47,222 nt of DNA from Pseudomonas sp. BMS12 (GTDB lineage Bacteria > Pseudomonadota > Gammaproteobacteria > Pseudomonadales > Pseudomonadaceae). The stretch covers positions 1 to 47,222 of the forward strand of contig NZ_LSOF01000006.1 of the NCBI RefSeq assembly GCF_001592875.1, written 5' to 3'. The notes under the pieces were generated by a model that was not told the origin of the DNA, did not search any database, and saw nothing but the letters and a program-made list of their open reading frames with translations. The position numbers and the translations under genes were made by a program. This document shows, in pieces, positions 36,504-44,006 of this stretch (position 1 is its first letter; the number at the start of each line of letters is the position of its first letter).

Positions 36504-37385
36504 ATGGCGAAAGTGACCTTTATCGGCCTGGGCGTGATGGGCTATCCCATGGCCGGCCACCTGGTTCGCAACGGCCACGAGGTCTGCGTGTACAACCGTT
36601 CGGCGGAGAAGGCCGCGCGTTGGTGCGCCGAACATGGCGGCCGCAGCGCGCCAACCCCGCGCGAGGCTGCAGCGGGCGCTGAGTTCGTGATGGTCTGCGT
36701 GGGTAACGACCAGGACCTGCGCAGCGTGGTGCTGGGCGCCGATGGTGCGCTCGCGGGAATGGCACCGGGCAGCGTGCTGGTCGATCACACCACCGCTTCG
36801 GCGGACGTCGCTCGTGAGCTGGCAGTCGTCGCGGCCGAGCGCGAACTGGGTTTCCTTGATGCACCGGTTTCCGGCGGTCAGGCTGGCGCCGAGAACGGCG
36901 TTTTGACGGTGATGGTCGGCGGCGATGCGGCTTTTTATGGGCGCGCCGAGCCGGTGATCGACAGCTATGCACGGATGATCAAGCGCATGGGGCCGGTCGG
37001 CAGCGGGCAACTGACCAAGATGGTCAACCAGATCTGCATCGCCGGCCTGGTTCAGGGGCTTTCTGAGGCGTTGCATTTCGCCCAGTGCGCGGGCCTCGAC
37101 GGCCATGCGGCGATGGAGGTGATCGGCAAGGGTGCGGCGCAGTCCTGGCAGTTGGAGAACCGCCACTCGACCATGCTGGCTGGCAAGTTCGACTTTGGTT
37201 TTGCCGTCGACTGGATGCGCAAGGATCTGTCGATCCTGCTCGACGAGGCGCGGCGCAACGGCGCGCAGCTGCCGGTGACGGCCCTGGTCGATCAGTTCTA
37301 TGCCGATGTGCAGGCCATGGGCGGTGGGCGCTGGGACACTTCCAGCCTGTTGGCGCGTCTCAAGCAGGCACCGGGCAAGGCCTGA
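36504..37385 (+). CDS. NAD(P)-dependent beta-hydroxyacid dehydrogenase (3-hydroxyisobutyrate dehydrogenase family)
   Basis: A 293-residue oxidoreductase. The N-terminal dinucleotide motif is FIGLGVMGYPMAGHLVRNGH. The substrate-binding motif FLDAPVSGGQAGAENGVLTV and the catalytic lysine in LTKMVNQICIAGLVQGLSEA are typical of the family, which includes 3-hydroxyisobutyrate, tartronate semialdehyde and glyoxylate/succinic semialdehyde reductases. The exact substrate cannot be set from sequence alone. ATG at 36504 follows GAGGAGATTCAGC; the open frame back to 36420 is not needed. It is divergent from the exonuclease gene. Confidence 0.9.
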   Translation: MAKVTFIGLGVMGYPMAGHLVRNGHEVCVYNRSAEKAARWCAEHGGRSAPTPREAAAGAEFVMVCVGNDQDLRSVVLGADGALAGMAPGSVLVDHTTASADVARELAVVAAERELGFLDAPVSGGQAGAENGVLTVMVGGDAAFYGRAEPVIDSYARMIKRMGPVGSGQLTKMVNQICIAGLVQGLSEALHFAQCAGLDGHAAMEVIGKGAAQSWQLENRHSTMLAGKFDFGFAVDWMRKDLSILLDEARRNGAQLPVTALVDQFYADVQAMGGGRWDTSSLLARLKQAPGKA

Positions 37386-37398
37386 GTAATGGCTGGGA

Positions 37399-37427
37399 GC
37401 AGCTAGGCGAGGGCCGGGCCTAGCTGC
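37399..37427. terminator. Strong hairpin between convergent genes
   Basis: GCAGCTAGGC (37399-37408) and GCCTAGCTGC (37418-37427) pair perfectly over 10 bp around a 9-base loop in the 49-base space between two convergent genes. No T tract follows on either strand, so termination efficiency is uncertain; RNA 3'-end protection is the alternative. Confidence 0.6.
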
Positions 37428-37434
37428 AACGCCG

Positions 37435-37776
37435 TCAGCTGCGGAAGATGAAGTACACCGCGCCGAGCAGGCACAGTCCCGCCCACAGGTAGTCCAGTTT
37501 CAGCGGCTGCTGCATCACGTAGACGCTGAAGGGCACGAACACGGCGAGGGTGATGACCTCCTGCATGATCTTCAGCTGGCCGACCGACAGCTCGGTGTAG
37601 CCGATGCGGTTGGCCGGCACCATGATCATGTATTCGAAGAAGGCGATGCCCCAGCTGATCAGTGCCGCGATGAACCAGGGCTTGGCGTTCAGCGTCTTGA
37701 GGTGGCCGTACCAGGCGATGGTCATGAACACGTTGGACAGGGTGAGCAGGGCGGCGGTCTGAATCCAGACGGGCAT
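37435..37776 (-). CDS. DUF486 / DMT-family membrane protein
   Basis: A 113-residue inner-membrane protein with four hydrophobic helices, starting MPVWIQTAALLTLSNVFMTI and containing the DUF486 features AWYGHLKTL, SWGIAFFEYMIMVPANRIGY and LKIMQEVITLAVFVPFSVYV. It is likely a small DMT-type transporter that would need to dimerise. The ATG at 37776 has no strong ribosome site, and the open frame to 37908 overlaps the divergent gene, so the shorter start is preferred. Confidence 0.85.
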   Translation of the reverse strand: MPVWIQTAALLTLSNVFMTIAWYGHLKTLNAKPWFIAALISWGIAFFEYMIMVPANRIGYTELSVGQLKIMQEVITLAVFVPFSVYVMQQPLKLDYLWAGLCLLGAVYFIFRS

Positions 37777-37902
37777 GATTGGGGGCTCAGTGAAAGGACG
37801 GGCAAGCCTAATCCGGCCCGTGTACGTCGGCAATAGCCCACTTCTGGCCGGCAAAGCGCTAGAATCGCGCGCTTTCTGATCCGCCTGTCGTGAGGTTGCT
37901 CT

Positions 37903-38154
37903 ATGCAATGTCGCCCAGGGTGCGGTGCCTGCTGCATCGCACCGTCCATCACTTCACCCATTCCCGGTATGCCCAATGGCAAGGCGGCAGGCGAGCGCTG
38001 CCTGCATCTGACGGCCGACTTTCTATGCGGCATCTTTGGCCATGCCGAACGTCCTGCTGTTTGCGCGGACTTTTCCGCCGACCGCGAGGTCTGTGGCGAT
38101 AGTCGTGAAGAGGCTATTCGTCTGCTCGGCTGGCTTGAGCGCGCCACAGCCTGA
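37903..38154 (+). CDS. YkgJ-family cysteine cluster protein
   Basis: An 83-residue protein starting MQCRPGCGACCIAPSITSPI with clustered cysteines (CxxxCxxCC, then C at RCLHL, FLCGIF, VCADF and EVCGD). The pattern is that of the YkgJ zinc/iron-chelating family. Its function is not established; metal binding is likely. TGAGGTTGCTCT lies upstream of the ATG. Confidence 0.88.
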   Translation: MQCRPGCGACCIAPSITSPIPGMPNGKAAGERCLHLTADFLCGIFGHAERPAVCADFSADREVCGDSREEAIRLLGWLERATA

Positions 38155-38201
38155 TTGACCACGCCTGCCCTGACGCAGGCCTATTCCCCTGAGGAGCAAC
38201 G

Positions 38202-38807
38202 ATGATTTCGTCTAGAACGGCGGCCATGCTGGCCTTGGGTCTGCTGGCCAGTGCAACGGCGCAGGCCGAGGACTGGAAGCTGGCCAAGGATGAGGATGGC
38301 ATCCAGGTTTACCTGAGCGAGGTACAGGGCTCGAAGTACAAGGCTTATCGGGGCGTGACCACCATCGCCAGTGATATGGCGACCCTGCGCGCAGCGCAGG
38401 AGGATGTTGATGGTTCCTGCGCCTGGATTCATGCCTGTGCCGAGCAGCGCCTGCTCAAGCATGAGGGGGCTGAAACCTGGATTTACACCCGTTTCGACAT
38501 GCCCTGGCCAGTGACGAGCCGCGATTCGGTGCTGCATGTGGTAACGGAGGAGGGCGCTGACGGCAGCCTGCTGCGCAAGCTCGACGGTCAGCCGCAGTAT
38601 CTGCCGGAAAAACCGGACAATGTGCGGGTTGCCAGCCTGCAGGGCTACTGGAATCTGGTGCCGAAAGGCGAGGGTAAGGTCGAGGTGACTTATCAGGTGC
38701 ACACCGAGCCGGGTGGCAGCGTGCCGTCCTGGCTGGCCAACAGTTTTGTGGTGGATGCACCCTTCAAGACACTGGAGCAGCTGCGCGCCAAGGTGGAAAA
38801 GCGCTAA
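38202..38807 (+). CDS. START-domain lipid-binding-like exported protein
   Basis: A 201-residue protein with a signal peptide (ending at ATAQAEDW). The mature part has START/Bet v1-like features: WKLAKDEDGIQVYLSEVQGS, KYKAYRGVTTIASDMATL, WIYTRFDMPWPVTSRDSVLH and GYWNLVPKGEGKVEVTYQVH. Bacterial START proteins probably bind lipids or other hydrophobic ligands in the periplasm, but no ligand is known. TGAGGAGCAACG precedes the ATG. The gene sits next to gltA in the same way as in P. aeruginosa, as I recall it. Confidence 0.88.
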   Translation: MISSRTAAMLALGLLASATAQAEDWKLAKDEDGIQVYLSEVQGSKYKAYRGVTTIASDMATLRAAQEDVDGSCAWIHACAEQRLLKHEGAETWIYTRFDMPWPVTSRDSVLHVVTEEGADGSLLRKLDGQPQYLPEKPDNVRVASLQGYWNLVPKGEGKVEVTYQVHTEPGGSVPSWLANSFVVDAPFKTLEQLRAKVEKR

Positions 38808-38820
38808 CGCTGCATAAACG

Positions 38821-38848
38821 AAAAAGGCTGCCAATCGGCAGCCTTTTT
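38821..38848. terminator. Bidirectional terminator between the START gene and gltA
   Basis: AAAAAGGCTGCC (38821-38832) and GGCAGCCTTTTT (38837-38848) form a perfect 12-bp stem with a 4-base loop, A-rich on the left and T-rich on the right, placed between two convergent genes. Confidence 0.92.
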
Positions 38849-38865
38849 TCTGGAGGGCGTGGGTC

Positions 38866-40152
38866 TTACTTGCGCTCTTCCAGGGCGACCAGGTCGCGGC
38901 GGTCGTAACCGGTGTACAGCTGGCGCGGGCGGCCGATCTTGTACGGGCTGGACAGCATTTCCTTCCAGTGCGAGATCCAGCCGACGGTACGGGCCAGGGC
39001 GAAGATCACGGTGAACATGCTGGTCGGAATGCCGATCGCCTTGAGGATGATCCCCGAGTAGAAGTCGACGTTCGGGTACAGGTTGCGTTCCTTGAAGTAC
39101 GGATCGTTGCGGGCGATCTCGTCGAGCTTCATGGCCAGTTCCAGCTGCGGGTCGTTGATACCCAGTTCGGCCAGTACTTCGTCGCAGGTCTGCTTCATGA
39201 CCTTGGCGCGCGGGTCGAAGTTCTTGTACACGCGGTGACCGAAGCCCATCAGCTTGAACGGATCGTTCTTGTCCTTGGCCTTGGCGATGTACTTGTCGAT
39301 GTTCTCGACGCTGCCGATCTCGTCCAGCATGCTCAGGACGGCTTCGTTGGCGCCACCGTGAGCCGGGCCCCACAGCGCGGCGATGCCGGCGGCGATACAG
39401 GCGAACGGGTTGGCGCCCGAGGAGCCGGCCAGGCGTACGGTGGAGGTGGAGGCGTTCTGCTCATGGTCGGCGTGCAGGACGAAGATGCGGTCCATCGCCT
39501 TGGCCAGTACCGGGCTGATCGGTTTGATCTCGCACGGGGTGTTGAACATCATGTGCAGGAAGTTTTCCGCGTAGTTCAGGTCGTTACGCGGGTACATCAT
39601 GGGCTGGCCCATGGAGTACTTGTAGGTCATGGCAGCAATGGTCGGCATCTTGGCGATCAGGCGCATGGCCGAAACTTCGCGGTGATGCGGATTATTGATG
39701 TCCAGGGAGTCGTGGTAGAAGGCGGAAAGGGCGCCGACCACGCCGCACATGATGGCCATCGGGTGGGCATCGCGACGGAAACCGTTGAAGAAGTTCTTCA
39801 ACTGCTCGTGAACCATGGTGTGGTTCTTGATGGTGCTGACGAACTTGGCTTTCTCTTCTGCGTTGGGGAGCTCGCCGTTAAGCAGCAGATAGCAGGTTTC
39901 CAGGTAGTCGGACTTCTCTGCCAGTTGCTCGATGGGGTAACCGCGATGCAGCAGAACGCCGGCGTCGCCATCGATATAGGTGATCTTCGACTCGCAAGAG
40001 GCGGTCGACATAAAGCCAGGATCAAAAGTGAAGCGACCCGTGGCGGTCAGGCCCCTCACGTCGACTACATCGGGACCCACGGTGCCGGTCAGTACGGGCA
40101 GCTCTACGGGGGCATTGCCCTCGATGATCAACTGCGCTTTTTTGTCAGCCAT
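38866..40152 (-). CDS. gltA: Citrate synthase
   Basis: Type II (NADH-sensitive, hexameric) citrate synthase, condensing acetyl-CoA and oxaloacetate at TCA-cycle entry. The 428-residue product begins [20 protein letters not shown]. Active-site regions are visible: [39 protein letters not shown] and [18 protein letters not shown], including both catalytic histidines. ATG at 40152 follows CAGGAGGCCGCAC; the open frame to 40197 is not coding. A good sigma-70 promoter lies upstream. It is divergent from sdhCDAB, allowing coordinated control of the cycle. Confidence 0.97.
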   Translation of the reverse strand: MADKKAQLIIEGNAPVELPVLTGTVGPDVVDVRGLTATGRFTFDPGFMSTASCESKITYIDGDAGVLLHRGYPIEQLAEKSDYLETCYLLLNGELPNAEEKAKFVSTIKNHTMVHEQLKNFFNGFRRDAHPMAIMCGVVGALSAFYHDSLDINNPHHREVSAMRLIAKMPTIAAMTYKYSMGQPMMYPRNDLNYAENFLHMMFNTPCEIKPISPVLAKAMDRIFVLHADHEQNASTSTVRLAGSSGANPFACIAAGIAALWGPAHGGANEAVLSMLDEIGSVENIDKYIAKAKDKNDPFKLMGFGHRVYKNFDPRAKVMKQTCDEVLAELGINDPQLELAMKLDEIARNDPYFKERNLYPNVDFYSGIILKAIGIPTSMFTVIFALARTVGWISHWKEMLSSPYKIGRPRQLYTGYDRRDLVALEERK

Positions 40153-40211
40153 GTGCGGCCTCCTGTTTATGCTTGGAATCATCAGACAGCCCCCCACGCA
40201 GGGCCCGGGAC

Positions 40212-40239
40212 ACTATAGAGACATAAATCTGAAAGTCAA
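40212..40239 (-). promoter_or_regulatory. Sigma-70 promoter of gltA
   Basis: On the minus strand TTGACT (40239 to 40234), a 16-base spacer and TATAGT (40217 to 40212) form a good promoter. Transcription would begin near 40205, giving a leader of about 53 bases before the gltA ATG. Confidence 0.75.
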
Positions 40240-40353
40240 TTTGCGAAAACCCAGGCGGCAGAGGGGTTCCAGCCCTGTTTTGGGGCGCCATAATCGGCCT
40301 AATACGACATTTATATAGGTCGCGCAATCCGCTTTTTGGGGTGGGTCTTTGCG

Positions 40354-40382
40354 TTGTCATTAGTTACCTAACTGTCTATACT
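40354..40382 (+). promoter_or_regulatory. Sigma-70 promoter of sdhCDAB
   Basis: TTGTCA at 40354-40359, a 17-base spacer and TATACT at 40377-40382 closely match the sigma-70 consensus. Transcription would begin near 40389, about 113 bases before the sdhC start. Confidence 0.85.
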
Positions 40383-40501
40383 CTGCGCCCGGCCGCTGAT
40401 GCCTTGAAAGCCTGTAATCAGGCGGCTGGCACTCCCTTGGTGAGGGGTACCTGACCAGTGCACTTCCCGACAACTTGCCCTGTTTGTTAGGGGCCTCTAG
40501 T

Positions 40502-40888
40502 GTGAAAAAAGCCGTGAATAGCCAACGACCTGTAAACCTAGATCTCAGGACAATCAAACTCCCGATCACAGCTTATACGTCCATTCTGCACCGTATTTCC
40601 GGTGTCATCCTCTTTGTAGGCATTGCCGTGCTGCTGTTTGCGCTCGACAAGTCGCTGAGCTCCGAGGAAGGCTTTGCAGAAGTTAAGGCGTGTCTGACCA
40701 GTCCGCTGGCCAAGCTGATTGTTTGGGCGCTGTTGTCCGCCCTGCTGTACCACTTGGTGGCCGGTGTACGCCACCTGATCATGGACATGGGTGTCGGCGA
40801 GTCGCTGGAAGGCGGCAAGCTGGGCTCGAAGATCGTCATCGCCGTATCGGCGGTGGTCATCGTTCTGGCGGGGGTCTGGATATGGTAA
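40502..40888 (+). CDS. sdhC: Succinate dehydrogenase cytochrome b556 subunit
   Basis: Membrane anchor of complex II that binds haem b and ubiquinone with SdhD. The 128-residue product starts at GTG 40502 (MKKAVNSQRPVNLDLRTIKL), giving the usual length; the frame is open to 40475 but that extension is unlikely. Three helices are visible, with the signature ITAYTSILHRISGVILFVG and the haem histidine in YHLVAGVRHLIMDMG. A GGGG stretch about 8 bases upstream is the likely ribosome site. Its end overlaps sdhD by 7 bases. Confidence 0.95.
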   Translation: MKKAVNSQRPVNLDLRTIKLPITAYTSILHRISGVILFVGIAVLLFALDKSLSSEEGFAEVKACLTSPLAKLIVWALLSALLYHLVAGVRHLIMDMGVGESLEGGKLGSKIVIAVSAVVIVLAGVWIW

Positions 40889-41250
40889 CCAACGTAACCA
40901 ACTTCTCGCGCTCGGGCCTCTATGACTGGATGGCTCAGCGTGTATCTGCGGTCGTTCTCGCGGCTTTCTTCCTGTTCCTGATCGGCTACCTGGTAGTCCA
41001 TCCGGGCCTTGGCTATGCCGAATGGCACGCCCTGTTCTCTTGCACCGCGATGCGCATCTTCAGTCTGCTGGCCCTGGTGGCCTTAGGCGTTCACGCCTGG
41101 GTCGGCATGTGGACCATCTCCACCGACTACCTGACGCCGATGGCGTTGGGCAAGTGGGCGACTGTCGTGCGTTTCCTCTTCCAGGCAGGTTGCGGCATTG
41201 CGATGTTCGCGTTCTTCGTCTGGGGTGTGCAGATTCTCTGGGGTGTCTGA
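40882..41250 (+). CDS. sdhD: Succinate dehydrogenase membrane anchor subunit
   Basis: The second complex II anchor, 122 residues with three transmembrane helices. It starts MVTNVTNFSRSGLYDWMAQR. The haem b ligand lies in LGVHAWVGMWTISTDYL. The start overlaps the sdhC stop, so translation is coupled. sdhA follows after 3 bases. Confidence 0.95.
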   Translation: MVTNVTNFSRSGLYDWMAQRVSAVVLAAFFLFLIGYLVVHPGLGYAEWHALFSCTAMRIFSLLALVALGVHAWVGMWTISTDYLTPMALGKWATVVRFLFQAGCGIAMFAFFVWGVQILWGV

Positions 41251-41253
41251 TCA

Positions 41254-43026
41254 ATGTCTAGTATTCGTACTCTTTCCTATGACGCCATCATCGTTGGTGG
41301 CGGTGGTGCGGGCATGCGTGCCGCGCTGCAACTGGCTCAGGGCGGCCACAAGACCGCTGTAGTCACCAAGGTTTTTCCGACTCGCTCGCACACCGTGTCC
41401 GCTCAAGGCGGCATCACCTGCGCCATCGCTTCGGCCGACCCGAACGACGATTGGCGCTGGCACATGTACGACACCGTCAAGGGTTCCGACTACATCGGTG
41501 ACCAGGACGCTATCGAATACATGTGCTCCGTCGGCCCTGAGGCCGTGTTCGAGCTGGAACACATGGGCCTGCCGTTCTCCCGTACCGAGCAGGGTCGCAT
41601 CTACCAGCGTCCGTTCGGTGGCCAGTCCAAGGACTTCGGCAAGGGTGGCCAGGCCGCTCGTACTTGCGCCGCGGCCGACCGTACCGGTCACGCCCTGCTG
41701 CACACTCTGTACCAGGCCAACCTGAAAGCCGGCACCTCGTTCCTCAACGAGTGGTACGCCGTGGATCTGGTGAAGAACCAGGACGGCGCCGTGGTTGGCG
41801 TCATCGCCATCTGCATCGAGACGGGCGAAACCGTTTATATCCGTTCCAAGGCCGTGGTTCTGGCCACTGGCGGTGCCGGTCGCATCTACTCCTCGACCAC
41901 CAATGCCCTGATCAACACCGGTGACGGCGTGGGCATGGCCCTGCGTGCTGGCGTGCCGGTGCAGGACATCGAGATGTGGCAGTTCCACCCGACCGGCATT
42001 GCCGGCGCCGGTGTACTGGTCACCGAGGGTTGCCGTGGTGAAGGTGGTTACCTGATCAACGCCCACGGCGAGCGTTTCATGGAGCGCTACGCGCCGAACG
42101 CCAAAGACCTGGCCGGTCGCGACGTGGTTGCCCGCTCCATGGTCAAGGAAGTGATCGCCGGCAACGGCTGTGGCCCGGACAAGGACCACGTGCTGCTGAA
42201 GCTCGATCACCTGGGTGAAGAAGTGCTGCACAGCCGCCTGCCAGGCATCTGCGAACTGTCCAAGACCTTCGCTCATGTCGACCCGGTTGTCGCTCCGGTT
42301 CCGGTGATCCCGACCTGCCACTACATGATGGGCGGCGTGGCCACCAACATTCATGGTCAGGCCATCACTCAGGATGCCAACGGTAACGACAAGATCATCG
42401 AAGGTCTGTTCGCTGTGGGCGAGGTGGCTTGCGTATCGGTACACGGTGCCAACCGCCTGGGCGGCAACTCGCTGCTCGACCTGGTGGTGTTCGGCCGCGC
42501 TGCCGGTATCCACTTGGAAAAAGCGCTGAAAGAGGGCGTCGAAGCCCGCGGTGCCAGTGAGACCGACATTGAGCTGTCGCTCAAGCGCCTGTCCGGCGTC
42601 AACGAGCGCAGCACTGGCGAAGACGTGGCTCCGCTGCGTAAGGAACTGCAGGCCTGCATGCAGAACTACTTCGGTGTATTCCGTACTGGCGAATACATGC
42701 AGAAGGGCATCGCCCAGCTGGCCGACCTGCGTGAGCGCATCGCCAACGTCAAGATCGCCGACAAGAGCCAGGCCTTCAACACCGCGCGCATCGAGGCGCT
42801 GGAGTTGCAGAACCTGCTGGAAGTGGCCGAAGCCACTGCGATCGCCGCCGATACCCGTACCGAGTCCCGTGGCGCCCATGCCCGCGAAGACTACGAGGAT
42901 CGCGACGACACCAACTGGCTGTGCCACTCCCTGTACTTCCCGGGTGAGAAACGTGTTGCCAAGCGCGATGTAAACTTCGCGCCGAAGACCGTTCCTGCAT
43001 TTGAACCCAAAGTACGTACTTATTAA
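41254..43026 (+). CDS. sdhA: Succinate dehydrogenase flavoprotein subunit
   Basis: Catalytic subunit of complex II on the cytoplasmic face, oxidising succinate to fumarate. The 590-residue protein has the FAD-binding motif [20 protein letters not shown] and the histidine that carries covalent FAD at H46 ([13 protein letters not shown]). The active-site stretches [20 protein letters not shown] and [17 protein letters not shown] and the C-terminal [19 protein letters not shown] are also present. Length and motifs are normal. Confidence 0.98.
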   Translation: MSSIRTLSYDAIIVGGGGAGMRAALQLAQGGHKTAVVTKVFPTRSHTVSAQGGITCAIASADPNDDWRWHMYDTVKGSDYIGDQDAIEYMCSVGPEAVFELEHMGLPFSRTEQGRIYQRPFGGQSKDFGKGGQAARTCAAADRTGHALLHTLYQANLKAGTSFLNEWYAVDLVKNQDGAVVGVIAICIETGETVYIRSKAVVLATGGAGRIYSSTTNALINTGDGVGMALRAGVPVQDIEMWQFHPTGIAGAGVLVTEGCRGEGGYLINAHGERFMERYAPNAKDLAGRDVVARSMVKEVIAGNGCGPDKDHVLLKLDHLGEEVLHSRLPGICELSKTFAHVDPVVAPVPVIPTCHYMMGGVATNIHGQAITQDANGNDKIIEGLFAVGEVACVSVHGANRLGGNSLLDLVVFGRAAGIHLEKALKEGVEARGASETDIELSLKRLSGVNERSTGEDVAPLRKELQACMQNYFGVFRTGEYMQKGIAQLADLRERIANVKIADKSQAFNTARIEALELQNLLEVAEATAIAADTRTESRGAHAREDYEDRDDTNWLCHSLYFPGEKRVAKRDVNFAPKTVPAFEPKVRTY

Positions 43027-43037
43027 GGGTGGCCAGC

Positions 43038-43757
43038 ATGTCTCTTGGTAAAACTTTGCAAGTCAGCGTTTATCGCTACAACCCGGAAAAGGATGCCGCG
43101 CCGTTCATGCAGGACTTCACCGTCGACATCGACGGCAAGGACCTGATGGTGCTGGACATCCTGGCTCTGATCAAAGAGCAGGATGAAGGCTTCTCCTACC
43201 GTCGCTCCTGCCGTGAAGGCGTGTGCGGCTCCGACGGCATGAACATCAGCGGCAAGAACGGCCTGGCCTGCATCACTCCGATCTCTTCGGTGGTGAAGGG
43301 CAACAAGCTGGTCATTCGCCCGCTGCCGGGTCTGCCGGTCATTCGTGACCTGGTCGTCGATATGAGCATCTTCTACAAGCAGTACGAGAAGGTGCAGCCG
43401 TTCCTGCAGAACGATACTCCGGCCCCGGCCATCGAGCGTCTGCAGAGCCCGGAAGAGCGCGAGAAGCTGGATGGTCTGTACGAGTGCATCCTGTGCGCGT
43501 GCTGCTCCACCAGCTGCCCGTCCTTCTGGTGGAACCCGGACAAGTTCCTCGGTCCCGCTGCGTTGCTGCAGGCCTATCGTTTCCTGGCCGACAGCCGCGA
43601 CACCAAGACCAACGAGCGTCTGGCGTCCCTGGATGACCCGTTCAGCGTGTTCCGCTGCCGCGGCATCATGAACTGCGTGAACGTGTGCCCCAAGGGTCTG
43701 AACCCGACCAAGGCCATCGGTCATGTACGTAACATGCTGCTGCAGAGCGGTACCTGA
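43038..43757 (+). CDS. sdhB: Succinate dehydrogenase iron-sulfur subunit
   Basis: Electron-transfer subunit of complex II. The 239-residue protein has the [2Fe-2S] motif SCREGVCGSDGMNISGKNGL, with a further cysteine after it, and the [4Fe-4S] and [3Fe-4S] clusters in CILCACCSTSCPSFWW and CRGIMNCVNVCPKGLNP. ATG at 43038 follows AAGGGTGGCCAGC; a GTG at 43029 is an alternative. It starts 11 bases after the sdhA stop. Confidence 0.97.
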   Translation: MSLGKTLQVSVYRYNPEKDAAPFMQDFTVDIDGKDLMVLDILALIKEQDEGFSYRRSCREGVCGSDGMNISGKNGLACITPISSVVKGNKLVIRPLPGLPVIRDLVVDMSIFYKQYEKVQPFLQNDTPAPAIERLQSPEEREKLDGLYECILCACCSTSCPSFWWNPDKFLGPAALLQAYRFLADSRDTKTNERLASLDDPFSVFRCRGIMNCVNVCPKGLNPTKAIGHVRNMLLQSGT

Positions 43758-43787
43758 TAGCGACACCGTTGCACCTGTGACACCTGC

Positions 43788-43807
43788 CCGGCGGAACGAT
43801 CCGCCGG
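43788..43807 (+). other. Hairpin after sdhB
   Basis: CCGGCGGA (43788-43795) and TCCGCCGG (43800-43807) pair perfectly around a 4-base loop. No T tract follows, so it is not a classical terminator. A second stem, AGGACTC (43821-43827) with GAGTCCT (43843-43849), follows. They may protect the sdh mRNA 3' end or be part of the sucA upstream region. Confidence 0.5.
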
Positions 43808-43879
43808 TGCAGTAAAACTCAGGACTCCAGCCCAAAAAGCCAGAGTCCTTACTTGAAAAGAAATGACGACCAGCAGGGG

Positions 43880-44006
43880 CATCCGGGCTGGTACCCGGAC
43901 TATCTGCGGGATCCGTAGTGGCTTACCTAGTCGCTGCTTCAGGACTTTGAATGGCCGAGCTATGGCTTCCACGCCGGTGGTGTCCCCTTACCGAGGGTGA
44001 CCAAGC
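43880..44006 (+). ncRNA. Structured sucA leader, candidate sucA-II RNA motif
   Basis: The sequence before sucA forms several stems: TCCGGG/CCCGGA (43882-43899), CTGCGG/CCGTAG (43904-43918), CCAC/GTGG around 43969-43980, and CCCT/AGGG (43985-43997). The last one covers the GAGGGTGA ribosome site. GACTA (43898-43902) and TAGTC (43928-43932) allow an alternative pairing with the first stem. A conserved RNA called sucA-II is known upstream of sucA in Pseudomonas, and this region fits its position. The exact family match needs a covariance search. Confidence 0.55.

Larger units (their letters stand above)
40153..40501. promoter_or_regulatory. gltA/sdhC divergent control region (349 bases, no gene)
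   Basis: The spacer carries the gltA promoter (40212-40239), a middle section (40240-40350) in which I see nothing definite, the sdhC promoter (40354-40382) and a sdhC leader of about 110 bases. The leader can form a stem CCGCTGAT/ATCA-G-GCGG near 40393-40425 and a small CCC/GGG hairpin (40434-40446). No protein gene fits here. Confidence 0.75.

Noticed and set aside
40300..40319. TAATACGACATTTATATAGG looks like a T7-phage promoter
   Set aside because: It shares the first nine bases and the TATAGG end, but the middle differs and the spacing is one base off. No phage genes are nearby, and it lies between two ordinary sigma-70 promoters. Chance is the best explanation.
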